Assembly (NCBI GenBank): GCA_030549495.1
Contig: JAUIRK010000964.1
Span: forward strand, 744,001 to 808,000
DNA length: 64,000 nucleotides
Direction: 5' to 3'
Source: Nectonema munidae
Taxonomy: Eukaryota > Nematomorpha > Nectonematoida > Nectonematidae
Position 1 is the stretch's first letter, and every line of letters begins with the position of its first letter. The notes under the pieces are model-generated. The model was not told the origin of the DNA and searched no databases. It worked only from the letters and a program-made list of their open reading frames with translations. Below, in pieces: positions 45,675 to 57,129 of the stretch. A program made the position numbers and the translations under genes.

Positions 45675-46590
45675 CTAGAAGGCCATACCAAAGTTTTTTT
45701 ATAAACCCTTTTATTTAAACATAATGAATAAAAAGATTCTCATAATTACTAAATCCATAATGCTGCATATATATCTTAATGCTATTATTAGAGTATTCTT
45801 CACTTAAATCGTGTACAAAAATGTGAAAAGGTAAAATCACCCTGGAGTATAATAATGAACATGGCAAAATTTAACCGCTTCATTTGAACTATGAACAAGG
45901 AAGCCTTGGATCAAACAGCGCTTTTGGCTTTCCTTGATGCCGGATAGAACCCGAGAAGTTGTGGTATCGATGATTTCTGATCTGAAGTACGACTCTTTTT
46001 TCAGAAATACAGTTTACATTTGATTAAATTATGCATTGATATGCTAAAAAAATCGAGGGTGACGTAGTCTGATTTAAGAACAATTCATAGATATTTATAA
46101 GTACAGTACATAGACCAATATCTTTGCAAAATTGTGATCGCTAAAACGCTTATACTGTTGGCTAATTTTTTTGCACCTTTGCTATGCGGGCCGCAACACG
46201 GAGGTAAAGATGAATAAAATCTTGTTATAATATTCATTCTACAAAACTGTTAAGATTCTTTTTTCGACTTTATTGATCGCATCAAACATTTTCTTTCGTT
46301 AGTTACTCAATTTAAGATGCCTTATGAAAAATATTGGTTGAATTTTTATTATTTTAAAAAATATTTTTTTTAATTCTCCTATATATAATCAAGAATACAA
46401 AATAACTCCATGAAATATTTAGCTATCACATATTATTCCTTTGCAAATTTGTGTCAAATCTCATAATTCACTTGATCCCGTTGGATAAGGAATTAAAAGT
46501 ATAAAAAGAAAATGAGTTCACATGAATTAGTAGGTTAATAAACATTTTTTATGTTATAGTAATTGATTTTTAGGGAGCAAAGATTTGTCT
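45675..46590. other. Nothing recognised
   Basis: A part near 45880-45990 is less AT-rich, but no frame or repeat was identified. Confidence 0.45.
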
Positions 46591-46600
46591 ATGTTTTTTA

Positions 46601-48234
46601 CATGGTTGTGGTGGAGTCAGAGTCGCACCTTTTGTGTCGGAGTTGGAGAAAATGTTGCGACTCCGACTACTCCTTTTTTCTGATTGATGGATGATACATT
46701 ACTTTACAAAATTAATTTGTTTGCATATAGACAAGTATCAGAAAGTGTTTCGCAATCTTTTTTCCACATCCTTTTGGAATTTGGATCCTCTATATTTCCG
46801 TAAACCCCCTTACAACTTGAAAGTCTATTTACATTATATTTTCTGAATAATAAAATTGATTTTGTTCAAAGTGAACTTCAAATCATTTTTATTATGATAC
46901 AAATTTTACTGTACTGAATTCTACGATAAAGAAAAGGTAAGAATTTTATACCCAACTTATGAGTTTGATTTAATCTTATTTTTATATAGTTATGAATCTA
47001 CTCAAAATTACTTTAACAAAACCACAGTTTTTTTACTATATTATAAAAAAATAATTTTAATTTATACATATTAGGGCAATTTTCGAGATTATTTTTTTGC
47101 CATTATTTTTTGAATAGGTGCCTTAGTGCCGGAAATATTACAGCAGAAGTCGTTTCCAATGTCCAGTCTACTTTTCGACTTTCTTTCAATTGAAATCGAA
47201 GCCAAAAACATTCCACAAAGAAAGGTCAGAAAATGACTAAAAGAGTTACATTTGCAATTTCAGAATAGATGGGATGATACTCTATCCAAAAGTTTAAATG
47301 TTCATTTCTAAGTTTCAATGTGTTGTTTTCAGCAATATCTGAAACATATTAAACTTCCTTTTAAAATGAATTTTTGAAAAAATAGATATTTGTCTACACC
47401 AGAAAAAACCCTTACAAATTCTGCTTTTAAATTTTCCGAAAGTGTCAATATTTTTTTTCACAAAAAAAAACGATCAGTTGGAATGTATTATTTTGTACTA
47501 TAAAAAGTATAATAAAGTTAAATTATATTCCTAAAAATTATCAGTAAATCATTTGTATCAATTAATTCAAAAAGAAAATGAAAAGCACAAATTTGATAGG
47601 GGAATAGGAGAGTTCCCTTCTTTACTCTTTTTTTACTCAATTAGACTGGCATCTCCTAGTTTTTCATTTACGCCCTCCTAGGGGAGGTGGACCCTTTATT
47701 TATTAATTTTTTATTTGTAACATAGTTAGGTATTAATTTCATAAAGAATTATTTCAGAAATTTTTAACTATTAGTGCTTTCAAATTGTAATGAACAAACT
47801 AAATGGTAAAAATAATTATGACTAAAAAAATGCAAACCTAAGTACATCTTAATTTTGATATCAAAATAGCAGTATAGATAAGTTATTTAAACAAATTATG
47901 TAGACTAGATTTAAAGTTAAACTTTTCAAGTTTGATCTGGAGACCATTTTTACAAAAATGGAGCCAACTTTTCTTTCAAAGAAGAAATCGGAATCAGTGT
48001 AAATATTAATTGATTGCTCGAGTCTAAATCGAAGTAACGCTTTATGTACGCTAAAGTCACAGTTCAAATTTAATGTTTTCTGGAGTAGGAGTTAGAGTCG
48101 AAAATTTTGATTTACCGGAGACGGAGTCGGAAATTTTATGTAACGGAGTCGGAAATGTTCATGTACCGGAGTCGAGAGTCGAAAATTTTGATTTACCGGA
48201 GACGGAGTCGGGAGGCGCAAAAACCACAACCCTG
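46601..48234. mobile_element. hAT element with GGAGTCGGA subterminal repeats, perfect 8-bp target duplication
   Basis: Ends are CATGGTTGTGG and CCACAACCCTG. The octamer GTTTTTTA is repeated exactly at 46593-46600 and 48235-48242. Near both ends there are many GGAGTCGGA/CCGGAGACGGAGTCGG units (46614-46675 and 48075-48212). No transposase piece was recognised inside, so it is non-autonomous or gutted. The related ends at 49756 and 52604 belong to the same family. Confidence 0.85.
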
Positions 48235-48242
48235 GTTTTTTA

Positions 48243-49755
48243 TATTAGACTTTCCACCATTTGCATTAAAAAACGAACATAAATTGACAAATATTGTGGT
48301 AAAGATGTAGAGTTTTAAACCTGGTTATTATTTAGAACCTATTAAAAACTCAAAAAAACGAAATGAGCCCCACATAATAAGTGTAAAAGAATGGGTTTGA
48401 ATTTTCACCCAAACTTTAACAAATTCCATAAATTTTTTTAGAAAAATCATATTTATGAAACAGTATAGGACTTTTTCTGATTTTTCATAAAACGCCAGTA
48501 TCTGCAAGGTTTAATAAAATTTTAAATTGCATATAATGTTGGTACTATATGGATGGGCCTTAATTAGCGGTCATTAAATGACACCTGAGCACAAAATTTT
48601 TGCCATTTTCACTTTTTTGAAAAAATTGGTTTATTTTGAATGTTCATACTCGTACGTTAAATTATATATAGCGACATACCACGTTGGTTAGGTCGCCTTT
48701 CCCTTCTCTCCCAATCTTCCATTTTTAAGCGTAATAGGGAAGTCTATATCGGTCTATACCACATGATTCACAAAGTTTTACGGAAAACCCTTCAATAACA
48801 TTAATGCAATAATAATAATAATAATAATCGATTTGCATTCTTAATAGCGATTCTTTGCCAAATATCATTTTAAATTTTTAGGTTGAAAGTTTGGATTTTG
48901 TAGGCCTTCTATGTTGCGTTATACAAGAAAAGGGTCTTAGTACCAAGAGATAATATATTTTTAGATAAATGTAAAGTTGCGCATTGCAAAATCGATTTTG
49001 TTAGTCTTAAAATTCTGAAGTGTGTAAAATTAGATTCCAACTCTGTTCCACTTAACGTGGAAGCGGACGGAAACTAATGCTGTGTCGTTAATTTTATTTA
49101 ATCATGGGTTGCAAACTTTACAAATTAGAGTTAAAACTTGTATTCAAATATGCATCAATCGAATTTTCTATCAAAAGTAAAATATATTTCCATTTTTGTT
49201 TTTTCTTCTGTTTATACTATTTTGCTCTTTGTGATATTTTTGCCATTACGTTTATTTGAAAATTCCTATAATTTAGATATAGATTTAAATGCATATTCTT
49301 TTTCATCAGAATCAAATAGTCACATTTCTATCACAGATATTTCGCATGAATCACTTACTGAATCTAATCTTACTGATTTCTTGTGATAATGGAAAATTGA
49401 TAAAGGGAATAAAGATTAATGTTTTTTTCAAAATTGAATTTTTTTTACCAATCCATGTAAAATGATTTTATAGCATTTACTGAATGTGGACCTGGAATTA
49501 CAAAAATCAAGTACAATAAAACATATCATCTCAAAGGTCCGATGATACATTTAAAACTTTAAAAATAAGTCTATTGTCTAGAAAGAAATCATAATAAAAA
49601 TGCTTTTTTAGGAGTTAAAAAATTAGCGATATGTATTATTCTTGTATTTTGAACAATAATTCAATCACACATATTTCAAATAAAAAACAAATTCAAAATT
49701 AAAAAAAATTATATAAAGCTGATGAATTTTTCTTCCTTTTCGATTCACTTAAAAG
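48243..49755. other. Mostly unrecognised; one small open frame
   Basis: Apart from the AAT microsatellite, an 82-codon frame at 49138-49386 has a hydrophobic stretch (FVFSSVYTILLFVIFLPLRL) followed by a serine-rich acidic end. It has no family I know and may be chance. Confidence 0.4.
48808..48829. repeat. (AAT)n microsatellite
   Basis: Seven tandem AAT units. Confidence 0.9.
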
Positions 49756-52603
49756 CAGGGTTGTGGAGTCGAAAATAGTTTTGTGACTCCGACGTACATA
49801 AGGAGTTTCGACTCCTCCGAATCCGACTCCTGCATACCAAAAATCATTGACTTTATTATTAGTTAAGAGAAAATGTCTAGACTAAATACCATCTAATGTT
49901 TAGATACTTCCTTTCACATTTAGGAAGTCTAGATCAGAGCAATTGCGTACACACTAATAACGTAAACAAATGCAAATGACATATTATTTCACTCCAAGTA
50001 ATAAATGAAAATCAAAGAGTAAGGAGAATACAGAAAAAAATGAAGTGATGAAAGAAGCATGTCGTTTTATCTGCTTGTTTTTTCTGTTAAATCTAAAACT
50101 ATATTCAATCTTTGAACAAAAACACTCGTGTCAGAAAAGGGATACAATAGATCATCCACTTTTTAGGGCCCGTTTTTCTTTTTTTAAATCATTTTTTTCT
50201 CATATAGCTGCAAAATTGAAATTCTTCCAGAATTTATAGATATCAATTTCTCACAAGCTGTTGAAATTGGAAGTGATGGTTAAAAAACGTTAACAAAGTC
50301 AATCGATAAGTCATTTCCAAATTGTAAAAGATATTTATGTACAAAGCATTTAAAAGATAATATTCATTATTATCTCACCAATAAGTCAAAAGTAAAAAGA
50401 AATGATAGGAAAAAAAATATTTGAAATTTTTTTTTGATCATCGTAGTTTGATACATGCCAAAGATGAACATGAATTTAAAAAAATTCTTTTGAAAATAGT
50501 TCTTGTGGAAAGCATTCTATCAAAGCAAAGCAAAGAATTGCAAAAAAAACCTCAACAAAAGATCGAAAATCGAAAGTATCAATAAAAGATAAAGAAGAAA
50601 CAAACTGAACTCAAGAAAAATCATCCCATCAAACTAGTTTTATATAAAATTTTTTTTTCTAGGGTAGTTACTTTTAAGTAACTTTAAGTTGAAACTTTTT
50701 AATCGCTATTCTAAAATAAATAAAAATCGTATAAAATGGCTTTGGATTTGTTAACTCAGATAAAAAATAGCCTATCGATTTTTTTAACTTTTAAGAGAAT
50801 ATAATACTGCTATATATAACTTTACTAAATTAAGTCAGTTCACCCATTATTTAAAAAGCTTCTTGTTTTGTCAGCTTTTCAGTTGTTTTGTAGAGAATAT
50901 GGAATATCTTAAAATAAGGAGCGGCTTTTTTCAGAGTTGGTGTCATTGTGAATGAAATATAGGACACCGAATGAGAATGTGTATGGGTATTTAAATGTAA
51001 TAAAAGTTAAATCGACAAAAAGGGTTTAAGTATAGCTTGAATACAAAAAGTAAGAATTACATGAGAAATCGGATGAGAGCCAGGGAATCATGCTATCAGG
51101 GAGTGGGTGAATGTGTTTGTTGAGTTGTGATAATGGTGTAAATGTAGATTATGTGAAAATCAGTTAGTAGATTGTTGCCATTGAGTTTGTTATTGTGTTT
51201 GTAAATGTGAACATGGTTAGAGAAAATAGGAGTTCGAAATAGGTTAGAGAAATTAAATGTTCTTGATTTTTGGGATATTAAATGGATTTTTAAATATTAA
51301 AAAAAGAAATTTAAAAAAATTGATCAAATTTAATGAATGATATTCATAAAGTTTGTGTCAAATTTGAGAGAGAGAGTTAGGGTGAAGTCAAACCGTAAAA
51401 AGAGGATGGGAGTTCTTCTAAACCCCCTAGTATACACAGCAGATATTAAATATGAAAGGTTAAAAATAACTTCAATATATTCAATAAAATAAATACTGCT
51501 TTATATATTTAAATTTTTACATTTTATAAAAAGAATAAGACATATAAAAAACAAGAATCGAATCATAAGAAAATAAATAAATAAAAAAATATATTTGTTA
51601 AACTTATTTTATCCTAAAAATTAAAATTCGTTGATCAAAATTATCTAAATTTTTTAGAACGTTATAATCAAAAAACAAAAAAGTGATTTAGGTTTATAAA
51701 AATCTTATGGCTGAATTAATATTGCCCTATTAAAATATTATATAACTAAATAAATAGTTAATTTATTCAATAAGTCAATTTTTTATTTTGTTTTTTAGTT
51801 TGTTAGAAACAATTATTTATTATATATTTACTTAATTTTCGATTATTTTTAAATTTTTTTAAAGTCAATAAAGTAAATTTTTTTTCTTTTAAAAGTCAAT
51901 AATTTTGTCAATTTTTTACAAACCTTTTTGCTCAAGTGTTTCTCCAATTGTTACAAGATGGGCAAGCTGGCTGAACGCTGCTTCTTACTACTGCGATCAC
52001 TTACCAAAAATAAAAGAAATTGTAAATTTTTTTGAATGCAAAAATGGAATTTTGGTTAAGAAAGAGAAAGCATCAGTTGTTTAAAATTACATAAAAAACT
52101 GCTTAACATAAAAGAAAACTATATTCAGTTAGGGCAGTTTGTTGAGTCAACTTCCTTTAGCATAAAAGATGCATCAAGACTTTTTTACTCTATCAAGTTT
52201 GATCACGATGATTGTGGATTTAAAAATTATTTGAATAAAAGGTTTAAAAATAACGATATTAAAGATATAGAATTGAAAAAGCTAAACATTTCCCCCAGTA
52301 CTTATGCAGAGTTACAAATTTGTCAAGCTACAACTTGTCCTGTAGAAAGATCATTTTTGATGTTAAAATAGCTTCTAGCAAAAGATAGAAATTTTTCTTT
52401 TAATATATTTAATTTTCCTTGTGTATTTTAATTCTTCTAAATAAAAAAGCTTAAAATAATTTTTAAGTGAATTTTTTAACAAATAATGTCAATATTTTGA
52501 AGTATAAGGGTCAATAATTTTGAAGTTTTTAAGTTAAATTTTGTTCTTTTTATTATTTATAGAGGAAAAAGAGGCCTTAAATGATTTAAAAAGTACTAAA
52601 AAT
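49756..52603 (+). mobile_element. hAT element of the CAGGGTTGTGG family with transposase remains
   Basis: It begins CAGGGTTGTGGAGTCG followed by GACTCCGAC-type subterminal repeats. Its right end could not be located. Transposase remains on the plus strand are described separately (51925-52430). Family membership suggests this is, or descends from, the partner that could mobilise 46601-48234. Confidence 0.6.
51925..52430 (+). pseudogene. hAT transposase C-terminal fragments
   Basis: Frames read SPIVTRWASWLNAASYYCDH near 51950 (the TRWxSWL box), and later KKLNISPSTYAELQICQATT followed by CPVERSFLMLK near 52350, the C-terminal dimerisation box. Several stops and frameshifts lie between. Confidence 0.75.
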
Positions 52604-52918
52604 CAGGGTTGCGATGGCTGAGCCGCTGAATTTTTCTACATGGAATCGGAGCCGTAAAAATTTAAATACGCCTCCACTAACTGGCTCCGCATGATTTAAC
52701 CACTCACATTTCAAAAACGTTTTTTAGATGAAAGCTAGCGCAAATGTTAATTTTAAGTAAAACACGCATATATTCTCTAATCCTAACTGTTTCTTGGTTA
52801 TTTTTTATTAAATTTTTTAAAAATATACACTTAACTATAAGAGCGTGTTGGAACGCACACCGGAGCTAAAAACATAACTCCGTAGCCAGAAAATTTTTTT
52901 CGTGGCTCCGAAACTCTG
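52604..52918. mobile_element. Short non-autonomous hAT of the CAGGGTTG family
   Basis: Starts CAGGGTTGCGATGGCTGAG and ends CGTGGCTCCGAAACTCTG; inner GGAATCGGAGCCG and GGCTCCG repeats mark the family. Flanks CTAAAAAT and TTAAAGAC match at 5 of 8 bases. Confidence 0.6.
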
Positions 52919-52919
52919 T

Positions 52920-54770
52920 TAAAGACGCTATCAAGCTTCAGTTCTTTTTTGCAACTTAAAAAAATTTTTTTTTGAAAAAGCCAAATTTTTTTTTACAAAA
53001 AAGGCAATATTTTTTGAGTTATTAGGTGAATTTTTGTTCGCCCTATTTATTAGTTAATCTTTAAGTTAATTTTTAAATTTTAAATGCTTTGAAATATGCT
53101 TTAAAATAATAGGAAAAAATAAATATGTTTCAAATATTCTAAAAAAATGATAACCAAAATGAGTGATTTTTTTTCAATTTTTTTCAAAACATGTCTTTTG
53201 TTAAAGATTAGTTAAATTATGCGTCCACTTTTTTATGGAAAAAAATATAAGGTTAAAGTAGATTACATAGATGCAAAGCATTTACATTTATCTTATGAAA
53301 ACTATATTAATAAATATTTCATTTTTTCATTATATAATTTTGAAAATGTTAATTTTTTACTTACAATGAAGCATATGATTTCATTAAAATTTTTTGAAAA
53401 ACTGAATCAATTTCATATTTTTGTTATTATAATAACAAAACTAACTTCTTTATTTTTAATTTATTTTAGCTAGCATTATTATCCATTTCTTTTAAGTTGA
53501 AGGAGATAAAATATGAAACATTTTTTAGAAATATTTTTCAAAATTTCACATTTGCATAGCTGAAGGTATGGGTAGGGTGAACAGGAGAATTTTTAGACAG
53601 CGTTCCCTAATAAAATTTCTGCTCTTGATAAAAATCATTTAATATTGGTATGTGCTATAAAAAATTCTATCTCGTTCAAATTACTGGCTAAGCGCATGGA
53701 ATGTCATTATAGTCATTAAAAACAAATGGTTTAAAATATATATATATTTTTTTAAATCAAAAAATGAAAAATCATTCCATCGTGGATATTTTTTTGAATT
53801 TTTTTTTAAATATTAAATTATATAAACAACCGTTAAAAGTAAACAAATAAAGATTTTACTCTTTCAATCAATTAATTTTATGCCTTTTTGGTTTTCACCA
53901 TCTTGAGAACAGTCTTCAGAGGAAAAAAACGAGCCACAAAGAAGTTTTTGTTGTAAGAATATGCGAAAAAATTTGAGTGAAATAAAGAATTGGAATAAAT
54001 AGCAATTTGGAAATAGATTCTTTTTAACAACAAATTATCGCCTAAAACACTTAAGGTTCTTGACAAGTTTGCTGCACTATGAGAATTTTGGAAACAGCAA
54101 TGGATTACTGTGAATAAAATTTTTTTCTGATGGATTATATACCATTGATGAATAATTAATCCCTTGTAAATCACAATGTGCTTTCATTTAATATTTAACA
54201 GGCCCGTTCATAAAGGGGGGGGGGGGGGGAAGTGTCAAAGCAAACTTAGAAATTATTTTGCCCCTCCTGAAATTACACAGAATATAGAAGCTGCTTTACA
54301 CAGCTTTTATAGATGTTGAAAATATAATTTTAAAAGTATCTTATAGAAGGATCTTTTACCATTAAAATTTTATGTGTGTAACTCTAGTTAATCACGTCTG
54401 CCAGGCTTCAATGTGTCTGTATATATGATAGGTATGGGATAATTTATGCTTTTCAATGTGTGTGTATGCATAGATTTCTTTACAACAACTATAGTTCCAG
54501 TTTTCTTCCTCGTGCTTGAAACAGATAATAGAGACTAAGGGATAAAAACAATCTGTTTGCTTAAATGAATATGATATTTTTATTACTTGACAGCCTCAAC
54601 CCATCCTTCTATTCAAACATGTGTGTTAAATGTCTATATGTTGGCGTGTAATAATTTTATATACACATACTACTTCGCATTTGCATTTTTCAATTAAGCG
54701 TATTAGATTTTCGTCACTGATTAATAAAGTGAGTTTTTTGATTTAAATTTGACATTTGCAGTTTATGATT
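52920..54770. other. AT-rich stretch with two unassigned open frames
   Basis: Frames of 84 codons (53219-53473, +) and 98 codons (53878-54174, -) are open but show no known motif. A run of 15 G at 54215-54229 sits next to AGGCCCGTTCATAAA, which looks like a transposon end. Confidence 0.4.
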
Positions 54771-54772
54771 AA

Positions 54773-55350
54773 TTTAGTCACTATCAAGATATTTTTAATT
54801 TAAATTGAATTTGTCATTCTTTTTCCTTTTGTGTCAAAGAGATAATTTTTTAGATGAAGAACGTTGACAACTTTTTGTAATTGAACAATCAACATCACGA
54901 ATGATTCATCAGAAAAAACCTTTAAAATGAGATTGGTTGACAAATATTCCGTCCTGAGAGAAAAAAAGTAATTTTATTCTTATAAAAAAATACTTATTTA
55001 GATAAAAAGTTCCTTTTTGAGATGAGCTGTCACATTTAGATCAATTTTTTAACAGGTTTGATTGATTTTCATAAAAAATTAATATCACCACTGAATTCAG
55101 CATATTTGAAAATGGGTATACATGTGCAAAAAACTTTATATACTTATTTAGATAAAAAGTTCCTTTTTGAGATGAGCTGTCACATTTAGATCAATTTTTT
55201 GACAGGTTTGATTGATTTTCATAAAAAATAAATATCACCACTGAATTCAGCATATTTGAAAATGGGTATACATGTGTAAAAAACTTTATATAATTATTTA
55301 GATAAAAAGTCCCTTTTTGAGATGAGCTGTCACATTTAGATCAATTTTTT
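54773..55350 (-). repeat. Left inverted arm: family A piece plus three 150-bp tandem units
   Basis: 54773-54990 is the reverse complement of about 62760-62963. It is followed by units starting at 54991, 55141 and 55291, spaced exactly 150 bp, each with GATAAAAAGTTCCTTTTTGA, GAGCTGTCACATTTAGATCA and CCACTGAATTCAGCATATTT blocks. The same units occur inverted at 61694-62105. Confidence 0.95.
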
Positions 55351-55351
55351 G

Positions 55352-55993
55352 GTCGCGTGCAGTTTTGAACCAGCTAATCATTAACTCATCAATATCAGTA
55401 AACTTTGTTTTAATCACTTTATGATGCACATGATGCTTTGCTTTGAATTTTATATTTATCCTTAGCCTTCAAAATATCGTAGATGGTTGACTTGCCTAAA
55501 GAGTATTTTATTGTTGCCTCGGCAACGCTCAACCCTTTTTCAACATCATTTATCAAACTTATTTTTCAATTTAAGTCAAGCTCATTTCTTTTTCTTTTAG
55601 GCATTTTGTTTTTTCAAACCAATGAAGAAAAGGTGCACAAAAATTCAATTAATCTATCTACAAATAAAAAAACGTTCAAATATAATGGGAATTTTTCAAG
55701 TTTAAGATAAAGTAAATTACCATTTTAGTTTTATGAAACGTAAAAAGTATAAAAATAATAATGGACTCTTAAAAAAGCAAGAAATATCATGAATTTAAGC
55801 GCAAATTCCGGTTTAAAGAACAATATTTTGTCTGTTCAGACTAATTTTTTTTTCCGGTTTTCAGAATTTCGAATTCCGCTTTATTTTAGTTGGCATAACG
55901 TATTAAGTATAGGCAAATTTCGGGACCAAAAAAATATTCCCGTTTTTCATAAATTCCGGTTTTTGGAGAGTCCGGTTTTAGGAGAGTTTACTG
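55352..55993 (-). mobile_element. 5' part of a pogo/Tigger transposon
   Basis: The terminal inverted repeat CAGTAAACTCTCC with following AAACCGG repeats reads inward from 55993 on the minus strand; TA stands just outside (55994-55995). The transposase starts at an ATG at 55604 with MPKRKRNELDLN, then a psq-type helix-turn-helix (KISLINDVEKGLSVAEATIK, SLGKSTIYDILKAK). Two or more stops are present, and the rest is cut off at 55351 by the tandem-repeat arm. Confidence 0.8.
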
Positions 55994-55995
55994 TA

Positions 55996-56767
55996 TATGA
56001 AAACTGGACCAATGGAAATTACTTTGGGTGTGATCAAGAAAAATCTTTAATCAAAGCTCTTAAAAATGTTTTTCCAAATTCAATTATTACATTATGTACC
56101 GGGCATTTGAAAGAAAATCTACGCCAACACAACAATAAAAATAAGTATTTAAAAAATAAAGATTTTAATGTTTTAAATAAATTGATGTATGATGATGATG
56201 GATTGGTTAACTGTTCTGATGTAAATGACTACAATTTAAAAGCAAATAATATTTTGAATAAATATGGATCAGTTTTTATGAATTATTTAAATAAAGAAAT
56301 TGATATTATAAAAGAATATGTTTTTATTCCGCGGCAAAAAATTCTAATATACCCTATATGTGGATGAACAATGTATGTGAGTCCAAAATCATGTTCTCAA
56401 ATTATTAATAAATTGGAAGCCCCAAAAATTAACAAATTTGATTACCTTGTTATACCAAGAAGCAAAAAGAGAAGAGCACTTGTTAAAATCTGCATTTGGT
56501 GGCGATGGCGAGTTAGTGTTTGCTGAACATTGTTCTAGATATAAAATTTCTCAATATGATTTTTCTATAAATTCTATATATGAAAAAAATAACTTATTTC
56601 AAACTTTTTTTAATAAAAAAGTAATTTTTGAAAACTATTATATAGCTTTCGTTGATAAACGATTAATCCTTCCTTCAGTACAGAAAGTTGCGAAAAAACC
56701 GGGACAAAAGAACATATGTCGAAATAACCGGACTACTACATTCTTTTCAAACAAAAAGAAAACATAG
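55996..56767 (+). pseudogene. MULE transposase C-terminal half (locus 3)
   Basis: Starting right after the Tigger end, the frame reads GCDQEKSLIKALKNVFPNS and LCTGHLKENLRQH (the block around the second catalytic Asp), then YVFIPRQKILIYP; after two frameshifts near 56340 and 56400 it continues NHVLKLLINWKPQKLTNLIT, EEHLLKSAFGGDGEL and ends VAKKPGQK with a basic tail. Locus 1 has the same blocks (GCDQEKAVVKGL, ESKNHIFKLNINW, a KKTRSEK tail). The formal open frame 55789-56367 is a chimera: its first 69 codons come from the Tigger end. Confidence 0.8.
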
Positions 56768-56769
56768 CT

Positions 56770-57125
56770 TGTATTTATGTATGCACTGATATTACATTCA
56801 TATATTTTAATATTTTTTAAATTTAGCTCGCAGATTAGTCCTTTTGGGGATACTGCGTCAACAAAAACGAAATCGTCACACTTACCTCCTGGGTGAATTT
56901 GGAAATTTTGCCATCTATATTTTTGTACACCGAAACTTTTATTAAGCGATATTTCAAGGGAATAAAGAATGTAGTAAACAAAATATCACACATTTTAAAA
57001 AAAATAAAAGAATAGTTTTTTTCAATATTTGAACAAACCTGTTTTTTGTTCGAAAGATTTTACTGACATAATGTTAAGCTTATCACTGTTTTTTAATCAT
57101 TTTCGATACATTTTCTAGACTATTG
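56770..57125. other. Stretch between locus 3 and element G copy 2
   Basis: Nothing recognised; part may be the unmatched far end of element G copy 2 or the 3' end of the MULE transposon. Confidence 0.35.
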
Positions 57126-57129
57126 TGAA

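Noticed and set aside
48660-48720. Possible tRNA gene (GTTGGTTAGGTCG)
   Set aside because: No B box or cloverleaf follows.
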